Assembly (NCBI GenBank): GCA_012511615.1
Contig: JAAZFS010000264.1
Span: 1 to 6,073 of the forward strand
Source of the DNA: Elusimicrobiota bacterium
GTDB lineage: Bacteria > CG03 > SLGR01
Length of the DNA stretch: 6,073 bases
Direction: 5' to 3'
Shown here: positions 1 to 6,073 of the stretch, piece by piece
Position numbering within the stretch: the first letter of the stretch is position 1
Layout of the letters: the number at the start of each line of letters is the position of its first letter
Program-made: the position numbers and the translations under genes
Notes under the pieces: generated by a model
Databases searched by the model: none
What the model was told of the DNA's origin: nothing
Seen by the model: the letters and a program-made list of their open reading frames with translations, nothing else

Positions 1-2
1 CC

Positions 3-2063
3 CTTATAATACCACTCTTGGTATTTCATTTTCTAACAAAAAATAATGTTCGGAATCGTTCATATAATGACTTTTCGGAGCTTGTGGGGAATCAACTTGA
101 GCATTTTGAGCAAAATATTTCTTCATATTTGAAATTAGTAGAAGGCAATATAAACTCTCTAATCGACAATCCCCTAATTCACTCGGCCTCTTTAGCTAGC
201 TCACTTCAAAATTATCCAACTAAGTCGGATATCTACAGGCTTTATGAGAAATTTAGCTCAGATCATCCAGAAATTTTAGCCATATATCTCGGAAACCAGG
301 AAGGTGGGTACCTGCACTGGCCTGAAGGCAAGATAAATCATCCTTATGATCCCCGTGACCAGGAATGGTATATACTGGGAACAAAAGTTTCTAGTGATAG
401 CTCTAGAAACAATTTTTACTATTCCAGAAGGTCTGAAGAAGAAGTCCTTACTATGGTAAAGGCTATATATTCCCAGTCAGATGAGCTGATAGGAGTGCTG
501 GCGGTTGATTTAAACTTGGATTTTATTAAATCTCTTGCTCTTAGAATGGACTTGGGCCGGAGTGGCTATGTAATAATTGCAGATGATGATGGTAATATTA
601 TAGCGGATTCGCCTAACTCGAAATTTGATTCTCCCAGTCTTTCAGAGCTTAATCTTGGACTTCAAAATGCTTTGGAAAAACCAAATAAATTTATCTCTAT
701 TTCTCTAAATGGGCATCCTCATATTGGAGTTTTTCTTAAGTCAGAGCAGACTGGATGGAACTTGGTTGGACTTATAGAGAAAAGTGAGCTTTTCGGTATT
801 TCTACTGCTATATCAGTTGATATGCTGTGGATGATTGCCATTATTTTAGTTTTAATTTTCATCCTTTCGGCGACTATTTCTAGGGGTTTCTCTAAACCCA
901 TATTCTCTATAATAGAGCATATGAAGGAAATTGAGAAGGGCAATTTTAGTATAAAAATATCCGATAACATCTGTAAAAGGCCCGATGAACTGGGCTTTCT
1001 CGGTCGCGCCGTAGAGTCTATGAAAAATAATATAGAGAAGGAAATAGATAAGTTAAAACTACTGAATAAGACTGGAAGGATTCTGTCCTCTACACTTGAT
1101 TGGTATCGGTCTATCCAGTCTTCAGCGGATATTATCTTCGAAGTAGCCGAGGCGGACAGGGGGATGATCCTTCTTGCTGAGAGGGATGAAACAGATCTGG
1201 AAGTTTATATATCTCGTGGTTTAGAAAATTTGGAAATAAAGGATGGTCGTCAGTATCTAAACGGAAAAGAGATTATCCTTGCGATTGATTATGAGGAAGT
1301 TGAGAAACTTAAAAAAGAAATATATTCGAACAAAAAAATTAAGATATACAAGAGAGACGAATCTAATCTTGATACTCCAAAATTCATAAGTTCCTGGATG
1401 GAAGCAATAGATGCTTCACTTGTAATTCCTATGGTGGTGAAAAAACGGCTTGTTGGATTTATAATCCTTCAGGCAGAAAATAGTGATATCAATTTTATAT
1501 TTACCGTATCAAGGCAGGTGGGGGTAGCAATAGAAAATTCTCGACTTTATTATACTGCAAGCACTGACAGGTTAACAGGGCTTCATATACAGAGATTCTT
1601 TCAAGTTCAGCTTACCAGAGAACTCAAGCGTTCAAAGAGGTATGGTAAGCCCGTATCGTTGATGATATTGGATATAGATCACTTCAAGAAATTTAATGCA
1701 AAATACGGCAGCCAGGCTGCTGACAGATTATTAAAAGAAATTGCTGAAATAATCAGCAGAAACCTCAGAGAAGTCGACATTCTTTGCCGTTATGGCAGCG
1801 AAGAGTTGGCCATAATTCTTCCTGAGACAAATATAAATCAGGCCCAAGTTGCAGCTGAGAAAATCCGAGTCCTTATAGAAAACGAGAGTTTTTTGGAGAC
1901 TTATAGCGTCACCGTGAGTATAGGTCTTGTCCAGGCTTCGCTTGAGGATACTGTAGATGGGCATGCCATGGTAACTGAGGCAGAGCGCTGCCTTGAGAAG
2001 GCCAAGCATCAAGGGCGAAATCGTGTAGTAGCTGGAGAGACTCCAGTTACTTTTAAGGGCTAG
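3..2063 (+). CDS. Membrane sensor diguanylate cyclase (dCache-HAMP-GAF-GGDEF), 5' end cut by window
   Basis: Predicted inner-membrane sensor that makes cyclic di-GMP from GTP. The frame is open to the window edge and begins with hydrophobic residues (LIIPLLVFHFL), the end of a first membrane helix. The TTG at 18 is therefore probably internal and the true start lies upstream. Counting from that TTG as residue 1: periplasmic dCache domain about 15-260, with the typical DPR..EWY motif at 111-118 and D164; second membrane helix about 268-289; HAMP about 290-342, with the DELG motif at 323-326; GAF-like domain about 350-510; GGDEF domain about 513-673. In the cyclase domain, metal ligand D552 and guanine-contacting N560 and D569 (PleD alignment from memory) are present. 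The inhibitory RxxD site is intact at 584-587. The signature itself is GSEEL (593-597) rather than GGDEF/GGEEF, so activity is likely but not certain. The CDF gene starts 27 bases downstream. The domain assignment is firm; the signal sensed is unknown. Confidence 0.93.
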   Translation, partial: LIIPLLVFHFLTKNNVRNRSYNDFSELVGNQLEHFEQNISSYLKLVEGNINSLIDNPLIHSASLASSLQNYPTKSDIYRLYEKFSSDHPEILAIYLGNQEGGYLHWPEGKINHPYDPRDQEWYILGTKVSSDSSRNNFYYSRRSEEEVLTMVKAIYSQSDELIGVLAVDLNLDFIKSLALRMDLGRSGYVIIADDDGNIIADSPNSKFDSPSLSELNLGLQNALEKPNKFISISLNGHPHIGVFLKSEQTGWNLVGLIEKSELFGISTAISVDMLWMIAIILVLIFILSATISRGFSKPIFSIIEHMKEIEKGNFSIKISDNICKRPDELGFLGRAVESMKNNIEKEIDKLKLLNKTGRILSSTLDWYRSIQSSADIIFEVAEADRGMILLAERDETDLEVYISRGLENLEIKDGRQYLNGKEIILAIDYEEVEKLKKEIYSNKKIKIYKRDESNLDTPKFISSWMEAIDASLVIPMVVKKRLVGFIILQAENSDINFIFTVSRQVGVAIENSRLYYTASTDRLTGLHIQRFFQVQLTRELKRSKRYGKPVSLMILDIDHFKKFNAKYGSQAADRLLKEIAEIISRNLREVDILCRYGSEELAIILPETNINQAQVAAEKIRVLIENESFLETYSVTVSIGLVQASLEDTVDGHAMVTEAERCLEKAKHQGRNRVVAGETPVTFKG

Positions 2064-2090
2064 CAATGCAAGCTATAGAGTACTCTTAAA

Positions 2091-2963
2091 ATGACTAGGA
2101 CAAAACTCGGATTTATAGAGGGGTTCCTCTCAATCGGTTTAAATTCTATTCTTTTTGTCTTAAAACTCTGGGCCGGTTTAACTTCGGGCTCTATCGCAAT
2201 GATTGCTGATGCCTGGCATACTCTCTCTGATTCAATCAGCTCAGGTATTGTGATAGCTGCTTTTTGGGTTTCCTCAAGGTCTCCTGATGAAAACCATCCC
2301 TATGGGTATGGGAGAGCCGAAAATGTTGGGGGAATAATTATTGCCACACTTCTTTTAGTTGTGGGCTTTAGTTTTCTTAAGGATTCTATATTGATGCTTG
2401 GCTCAGATACGGCACCGGATTACAGTAGTTTGGGTATTATCATTTTTGCTGTTTCAGTTTTTATTAAGGAGGGGCTGGCTCAGTTCTCAATATGGGCAGG
2501 AAACAAGGTGGATTCTCCCGCTCTTCGTGCGGATGGCTATCATCATCGCTCTGATGCTCTAAGCACACTTTTGATTCTGCTAGGTATACTATTTGGTGGC
2601 CACCTAACCTGGCTGGATGCTGCAATGGGCATACTCGTATCGTTTTTCATAATTTACTTGGCACTTGAAATTATAAGAGATACTTCCAGAAGCCTTCTTG
2701 GAAAACCTCTGTCTGAAGAAACTGAAAAAAAGATAGTAAGTTTTATAGAAGAAAATTTTCCAGAGGTTTCTTATCCGAATCATTTTCACCTGCACAAGTA
2801 TGGTGATCATAGCGAATTAAGCATGGACATATATCTTCCAGGACATTATTCATTAAAAAGAGTACACGACATAACAGACCAAATTGAGGAGGGAATTAGA
2901 CAAAATTTTTCAATCATTGCCACAATACATCCTGCGCCGGATGAGGAGGCGGAGAATTCTTGA
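2091..2963 (+). CDS. Cation diffusion facilitator (CDF) family divalent-metal exporter
   Basis: A 290-residue protein, the usual length for a bacterial CDF, which exports Zn2+ or related divalent metals (Fe2+, Cd2+, Co2+) from the cytoplasm in exchange for protons. About six membrane helices fall in the first 195 residues. The metal site in helix 2 is HxxxD (H43, D47) and in helix 5 HxxxD (H151, D155), the pattern common in zinc-type CDFs. The loop after helix 2 reads DENHPYGYGRAE (66-77), the family hallmark, but with Tyr73 where YiiP has a second His. The C-terminal cytoplasmic metallochaperone-like domain (about 205-284) is rich in histidine (H231, H233, H235, H240, H251, H259, H270). The ATG at 2091 is the first possible start after an in-frame TAG at 2076. 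It has only a weak ribosome site (TAGAG around 2076-2080). The last four bases overlap the next gene's start. Family certain; exact metal not resolvable. Confidence 0.94.
   Translation: MTRTKLGFIEGFLSIGLNSILFVLKLWAGLTSGSIAMIADAWHTLSDSISSGIVIAAFWVSSRSPDENHPYGYGRAENVGGIIIATLLLVVGFSFLKDSILMLGSDTAPDYSSLGIIIFAVSVFIKEGLAQFSIWAGNKVDSPALRADGYHHRSDALSTLLILLGILFGGHLTWLDAAMGILVSFFIIYLALEIIRDTSRSLLGKPLSEETEKKIVSFIEENFPEVSYPNHFHLHKYGDHSELSMDIYLPGHYSLKRVHDITDQIEEGIRQNFSIIATIHPAPDEEAENS
2943..2954 (+). promoter_or_regulatory. Ribosome binding site fixing the TTG start at 2960
   Basis: GAGGAGGCGGAG lies inside the end of the CDF gene. It offers GGAGG with a 10-base spacer, or GGAG with a 5-base spacer, before TTG at 2960. 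An in-frame TGA sits at 2942-2944 and no start codon lies between it and the TTG, so the TTG is the earliest possible start. The overlap TTGA (2960-2963) makes translational coupling to the CDF gene likely. Confidence 0.75.
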
Positions 2964-4243
2964 GATTTCTCTTAATAAATCCGCCAATAACAGATTTTGC
3001 TTGCTATGATTATTTCATGAAGCCGCTGGGCCTTCTCTACCTGACCGGTATCCTTCGAGAGAGAGGCCATTTTGTAAGGCTGATTGATTCAATGGACCGG
3101 AAGTTTCCGGACCTTGCTCAGATGAAAGAAGGAAGCTATGGGAGAGGGGAGTTTTATTCTTTATACTTAGAGAAGCCTGCTCCATTGAGAAACATTCCGA
3201 GAAACTATAAGTTATACGGGCTTCCGCCAGACCAGCTTGAAGAGCTTCTGATTGAAGAAAACCAGAACTACGATTATATAATTCTTACTTCTGGTATGAC
3301 CTATTGGTATCAGGGGCTTAAAGAAACCTCTCAGCTCTTGAAAAAAATATATCCGGATACTCCCATAATACTTGGAGGAATATATGCTACGCTTCTGCCT
3401 GATCATGCCTCGAAAAATATATCTTTTGATTATTTGGTTCGAGGAGGCTTTAAAGGACTTGAGAAACTTATCGGCATAAAAATCCCCTCCTTTTCCAATT
3501 GGCCAGCTCCGGATTACTCCGATTATGAAGAGCCTGGTTACGCTGTAGTTAGGAGTTCAAGAGGATGCAAAAACTCTTGTCCATTCTGCGGGATAAAAAT
3601 GATTTTTCCGGGATTTGATTTTAAGGAGGCAGTGTTTCTCAGAGAAAAAATCAGGGTTTTTAAGGATACCCGTTCAATTGAAAATATTGTTTTTTATGAT
3701 GACGACCTCTTGGCATCTCCTGGATTCAAAGACTATTTAAAAGATCCGGTTCTGGGAGTAAAAATTCATACTCCAAATGGATTGGATCCTGAAAAGCTTG
3801 ACCCGGAGACCGGAGAACTTTTCAGAAGGGCTGGAGTCATTGATCCTTGTGTATCTGCAGATATTCTGAGTGCGGCTGGCGAAAAAAGTATGCAGAAGCA
3901 TTCACAAGATTTAATAGAAAGATCGATTTCTTCGCTTAGGTCAGCTGGCTATCGTCCGGGAGAGTATTCTACATATATAATTGGAGGTCTACCGAATCAG
4001 GATATGAATCTTCTTGAACATGATGTAAGGTTCTTGCACGAAACCGGGGCTAGGGTACGGATAGCTGAGTATTCGCCTGTGCCGGGAACTTCTACGGCTT
4101 CGGTTCTTCCTAAAGAGCTTATGGAAGAGCCACTTTTACATAATAATTCGCTCTATCCCGCATTAAAAAAAGCTGATATAATCAGATTTCAAAATATTAA
4201 AAAGATAGCATCTACTCTTAACGGAAGATTTAATCAAAAATAG
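2960..4243 (+). CDS. B12-binding-domain-type radical SAM protein
   Basis: A 427-residue cytoplasmic iron-sulfur enzyme of the radical SAM superfamily (COG1032-like architecture). Residues 1 to about 165 form the Rossmann-like cobalamin-binding-type domain: MRFLLINPP at the first strand, PLGLLYLTGILRERGH, and the LGGIYATLLPDHA segment near 138-150. The catalytic domain follows, with the cluster motif CKNSCPFC (C203, C207, C210) that ligates the SAM-binding [4Fe-4S] cluster, then VFYDDDLL (244-251) and AEYSPVPGT (369-377). No DxHxxG cobalamin-ligand motif is seen, which is common in this group, so cobalamin use is unproven. The start is TTG: removing it would delete the first beta strand, and it is the first possible start after an in-frame stop. 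The gene overlaps the CDF gene by four bases and is followed after 14 bases by a flavodoxin-fold gene that could supply electrons. Superfamily is certain; the substrate is unknown. Confidence 0.9.
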   Translation: MRFLLINPPITDFACYDYFMKPLGLLYLTGILRERGHFVRLIDSMDRKFPDLAQMKEGSYGRGEFYSLYLEKPAPLRNIPRNYKLYGLPPDQLEELLIEENQNYDYIILTSGMTYWYQGLKETSQLLKKIYPDTPIILGGIYATLLPDHASKNISFDYLVRGGFKGLEKLIGIKIPSFSNWPAPDYSDYEEPGYAVVRSSRGCKNSCPFCGIKMIFPGFDFKEAVFLREKIRVFKDTRSIENIVFYDDDLLASPGFKDYLKDPVLGVKIHTPNGLDPEKLDPETGELFRRAGVIDPCVSADILSAAGEKSMQKHSQDLIERSISSLRSAGYRPGEYSTYIIGGLPNQDMNLLEHDVRFLHETGARVRIAEYSPVPGTSTASVLPKELMEEPLLHNNSLYPALKKADIIRFQNIKKIASTLNGRFNQK

Positions 4244-4248
4244 GTGGG
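4242..4248 (+). promoter_or_regulatory. Ribosome binding site of the flavodoxin gene
   Basis: AGGTGGG overlaps the TAG stop (4241-4243) of the radical SAM gene and lies nine bases before the ATG at 4258. It fits a Shine-Dalgarno sequence with one mismatch and supports both the chosen start and coupled translation from the upstream gene. Confidence 0.6.
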
Positions 4249-4257
4249 TTTAAAAAT

Positions 4258-4782
4258 ATGAAAACACTTGTAGTTTATTCATCCCATACGGGATACACAA
4301 AGAAATATGCTGAATGGATTGCCGTCGATTTAAAGGCGGATATACTTAACTTAAAGGAGTTTACCGCTGAACTTGCCGGATGCTATGAAACTATTGTATA
4401 TGGAGGCTGGCTTAAGGCAGGAAAAATATCTGGCTTAGGAGTATTAAAGCGTCATTTAAAGGATCTCGGAAATAAGAAATTCTGTGATTTCTGTACTGGG
4501 AATATGTTAGGTACTAGAGAAGAGCTTGAGGCTCTTGTCAAGAAAAATTTTACTAAAAAAGAATCAGCAAAAATCAAAACCTTTTATTTCCGCGGTGGCT
4601 TTGATTACAAAAAACTCAGTCGAATAAACAAATTTATTATGAGATCTCTTAAGTTTGTTTTACAAATAAAGAAAAACCCTACTGAAGGGGAGAAAGCCAT
4701 AATCGAATCCTTCTATAGTCCAGTCGATTATACGGCCAAGGAAAACATCAAAGAACTTATGGATTATTTAAAAAACGGATAG
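4258..4782 (+). CDS. Flavodoxin-domain protein (HemG-like Flavodoxin_5 type)
   Basis: A 174-residue soluble protein with a flavodoxin fold, expected to bind FMN. The N-terminus MKTLVVYSSHTGYTKKYAEW shows the first strand and the phosphate-binding loop SSHTGYT (8-14). The second half (FRGGFDYKKLSRINKFIM, 111-128, then a basic helix) resembles the long loop and helix of HemG, the menaquinone-linked protoporphyrinogen oxidase, and the length is close to E. coli HemG (about 181). No haem-synthesis gene is nearby, so I do not assign HemG function. Many proteins of this type are plain redox carriers. A CDFC pair at C76 and C79 is unusual for a flavodoxin and could be redox active or structural. The gene sits 14 bases after the radical SAM gene, with its ribosome site overlapping that gene's stop, which suggests it may feed electrons to it. 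Fold assignment is good; partner and reaction are inferred. Confidence 0.82.
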   Translation: MKTLVVYSSHTGYTKKYAEWIAVDLKADILNLKEFTAELAGCYETIVYGGWLKAGKISGLGVLKRHLKDLGNKKFCDFCTGNMLGTREELEALVKKNFTKKESAKIKTFYFRGGFDYKKLSRINKFIMRSLKFVLQIKKNPTEGEKAIIESFYSPVDYTAKENIKELMDYLKNG

Positions 4783-4930
4783 ATATTTTAGATCCTTTAT
4801 GGTCTAGCAAAAATCTGGAGTTTCTTAATCCAACTTGAGAGCACATCTGAATATGGATAGTTAGTATAGGGAAAAGCATAGTTAATGGTGTTTTTGTGGA
4901 GTTGTCGCTGTTTATACAATAAAATTTAAG
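4783..4930 (+). other. Intergenic gap between two probable operons
   Basis: This is the only non-coding stretch of note, AT-rich and 148 bases long. No tRNA, riboswitch-like fold or repeat was seen. No GC-rich hairpin followed by a T-run was found, so termination of the upstream genes is not explained by an obvious intrinsic terminator. A short open frame (4792-4857) has no start codon or ribosome site. The right-hand end holds a weak promoter candidate. Confidence 0.6.
4894..4920 (+). promoter_or_regulatory. Weak sigma-70-like promoter candidate
   Basis: TTGTGG (4894-4899) and TACAAT (4915-4920, five of six consensus bases) are separated by 15 bases, shorter than the ideal 17. Transcription would start near 4927, only a few bases before the ATG at 4931, giving an almost leaderless mRNA. 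That would fit the lack of a ribosome site there. In AT-rich DNA such matches occur by chance. Confidence 0.25.
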
Positions 4931-5791
4931 ATGGAAAGTAAGAAAGTAAAAATCCCAGGCTTGAAGACTTGTTACGTATGCCCCTTAAATTGCGGGGTAA
5001 ACAGGTATAAAACGCGGGGCTTGTGTGGAGCCGATGCAAATATAGAGGTATCTTCCTATAACCTTCATAGAGGAGAGGAAACCCCCATATCTGGTCAGTC
5101 CGGATCCGGCACAATTTTTTTTACACATTGTTCTTTGGGCTGTATCTTTTGCCAGAATTACACTATATCAAAACAGGGACAGGGACGAATTATTTCGGAA
5201 GATGAGCTGATAAAAATAATGCTTGAACTTCAGGACAGGGGTGCACATAATATTAATCTTGTTACGCCAACTCATTATGCTTTGCAGATATTAAAGGTTC
5301 TTAAAAAGATAAAGGATAGAAAATTGAAAATACCGGTTGTTTACAATACCTCCGGTTATGAAAATATTAAAACGCTTAGAAAGCTTGAAGGATTGGTAGA
5401 TGTTTATCTTCCGGATATAAAGTTTTTCTCCGATGCCACTGCCGCCTTGTATACACAGGCAAAGGATTACCATAAGGTGAATGTCCGGGCTTTAGAGGAA
5501 ATGTTCCGTCAGGTAGGAAATTTAAAGTTAAATGAACAAGGCATAGCTGAACGGGGCCTGCTCATTAGGCATCTTGTTCTTCCAGAAGGGTTATCAGGGA
5601 CTTCAGAGGTTTTAAGGTTTCTCAGAGAAAAGTTTGGAAAAAAAATTTTCTTAAGTCTTATGTCACAGTACCATCCTGTAGGAGATGCGAGAAGAGACCC
5701 CAAACTTTGCCGCAGAATTACCAGACAAGAGTATTTCGCAGCATTGTCCGAAGTGGAGCGGTTGGGTCTTGAAAATGTCTATAGCCAGTAG
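4931..5791 (+). CDS. PflX-type radical SAM protein (COG1313)
   Basis: A 286-residue iron-sulfur protein of the group called PflX, related to pyruvate formate-lyase activating enzymes. The family's substrate is not established. An N-terminal cysteine group (C14, C17, C21, C32; CYVCPLNCG) may bind a second metal or cluster. It is followed by the family segment GEETPISGQSGSGTIFFTHC (48-67) and the radical SAM cluster motif CSLGCIFC (C67, C71, C74), running into QNYTIS. Further family blocks are HNINLVTPTHY (106-116), VVYNTSGYE (136-144), VDVYLPDIKF (156-165) and RHLVLPEG (213-220). The ATG at 4931 is the only candidate start after an in-frame TAA at 4883. It lacks a clear ribosome site, and only 13 residues precede the first cysteine, fewer than I recall for typical members. 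No formate-lyase-like partner is in the window. The gene is likely co-transcribed with the transporter gene 18 bases downstream. Confidence 0.92.
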   Translation: MESKKVKIPGLKTCYVCPLNCGVNRYKTRGLCGADANIEVSSYNLHRGEETPISGQSGSGTIFFTHCSLGCIFCQNYTISKQGQGRIISEDELIKIMLELQDRGAHNINLVTPTHYALQILKVLKKIKDRKLKIPVVYNTSGYENIKTLRKLEGLVDVYLPDIKFFSDATAALYTQAKDYHKVNVRALEEMFRQVGNLKLNEQGIAERGLLIRHLVLPEGLSGTSEVLRFLREKFGKKIFLSLMSQYHPVGDARRDPKLCRRITRQEYFAALSEVERLGLENVYSQ

Positions 5792-5795
5792 CAAT

Positions 5796-5800
5796 AAGGA
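5796..5800 (+). promoter_or_regulatory. Ribosome binding site of the transporter gene
   Basis: AAGGA lies nine bases before the ATG at 5810 and just after the TAG stop (5789-5791) of the PflX-like gene. It supports the chosen start and a shared transcript. Confidence 0.55.
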
Positions 5801-5809
5801 AAAAACTTT

Positions 5810-6073
5810 ATGTGGATTGTATTATCCATTCTGACTGCGATTTTCTACGCTTTGCAGGGAGTCTGGTCAAAGAAGATTATGAGGGATATCAACAGATATA
5901 CCGTTACTTGGGCCATGTTTGCCTTTGCTCTTCCTGTCCTTTTTTTTCCTTTTATAGCTGCTGGTATACCAGAAATCGGACCCAGGTTTTGCTGGGGGAC
6001 TGCAGGTTCAGTGCTTATAAATATGGTTGGCTTTACTCTCTTTATAAAGGCTCTTCAGATTTCTCCACTCAGC
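5810..6073 (+). CDS. EamA/DMT-family membrane transporter, 3' end cut by window
   Basis: The frame opens with ATG at 5810 and runs to the window edge (88 residues seen). Full-length family members have about 280-300 residues and ten helices. The visible part is MWIVLSILTAIFYALQGVWS and onward, with three hydrophobic segments at about 2-20, 31-52 and 60-82. The last runs into FIKALQISPLS, the typical end of helix 3 and start of helix 4 in EamA repeats, where a small-residue 'ALQ..PLS' block recurs. The family exports or imports small metabolites such as amino acids, but the substrate cannot be read from sequence. A ribosome site (AAGGA) and the 18-base gap to the upstream radical SAM gene indicate an operon. 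The assignment rests on the repeat pattern and hydrophobicity, so it is good but not certain. Confidence 0.8.
   Translation, partial: MWIVLSILTAIFYALQGVWSKKIMRDINRYTVTWAMFAFALPVLFFPFIAAGIPEIGPRFCWGTAGSVLINMVGFTLFIKALQISPLS

Noticed and set aside
18..20. TTG as the start of the diguanylate cyclase
   Set aside because: The frame is open upstream to the window edge and encodes hydrophobic residues that look like part of the first membrane helix. No ribosome site precedes the TTG.
719..970. Minus-strand open frame of 83 codons within the cyclase gene
   Set aside because: It lies antisense within a gene with clear domain content and has no recognisable motif, so it is a shadow frame.
1731..2066. 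Minus-strand open frame of 111 codons over the GGDEF domain
   Set aside because: It is antisense to strongly conserved coding sequence and its translation resembles no family I know.
4790..4805. Possible hairpin AGATCC...TGGTCT after the flavodoxin gene as a terminator
   Set aside because: The arms pair with two mismatches, the stem is short and AT-rich, and no T-run follows.
4792..4860. Short open frame of 22 codons in the gap
   Set aside because: There is no start codon, no ribosome site and no recognisable sequence; open length is expected by chance.
4835..4867. TTGAGA followed by TAGTAT as a promoter
   Set aside because: The spacer is 21 bases and the -10 match is poor (four of six), so I do not support it.
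4926..5114. Minus-strand open frame at the start of the PflX-like gene
   Set aside because: It is antisense to the conserved cysteine motifs and has no motif of its own; a shadow frame.

Overview
The window is a stretch of bacterial chromosome of moderately low GC content (about 40% by eye). It carries six genes, all on the + strand and tightly packed. Start codons are ATG, apart from one TTG that has a strong GGAGG ribosome site. The gene content is two radical SAM enzymes, a flavodoxin-fold protein, a membrane-bound cyclic-di-GMP signalling protein and a metal-cation exporter. This suits an anaerobic or microaerophilic free-living bacterium with an elaborate sensory system. I cannot name the phylum from the sequence alone. 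I see no mobile element, CRISPR array, tRNA, rRNA or phage gene.

Layout. Positions 3-2063 hold the 3' part of a large sensor diguanylate cyclase (N-terminal membrane helix cut by the window edge, periplasmic dCache domain, second helix, HAMP, GAF, GGDEF). After 27 bases comes a cation diffusion facilitator (2091-2963). Its stop codon overlaps the TTG start of a B12-binding-type radical SAM protein (2960-4243). A flavodoxin-domain protein follows after 14 bases (4258-4782), with its ribosome site overlapping the upstream stop. A 147-base non-coding gap (4783-4930) has no convincing terminator and only a weak promoter candidate. Then come a PflX-type radical SAM protein (4931-5791) and, 18 bases later, the start of an EamA/DMT-type membrane transporter (5810 to the window end, truncated).

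How the genes may work together. The CDF, radical SAM and flavodoxin genes are so close that co-transcription and translational coupling are likely, and the diguanylate cyclase may belong to the same transcript. A flavodoxin is a sensible electron donor for a radical SAM [4Fe-4S] cluster, so the third and fourth genes may form a functional pair. That is inference from adjacency. The PflX-like gene and the transporter look like a second small operon. I did not find a clear undescribed system. The points most worth checking are the unusual active-site and ligand-pocket residues of the diguanylate cyclase, the radical SAM-flavodoxin pairing, and the short N-terminus and missing ribosome site of the PflX-like gene.
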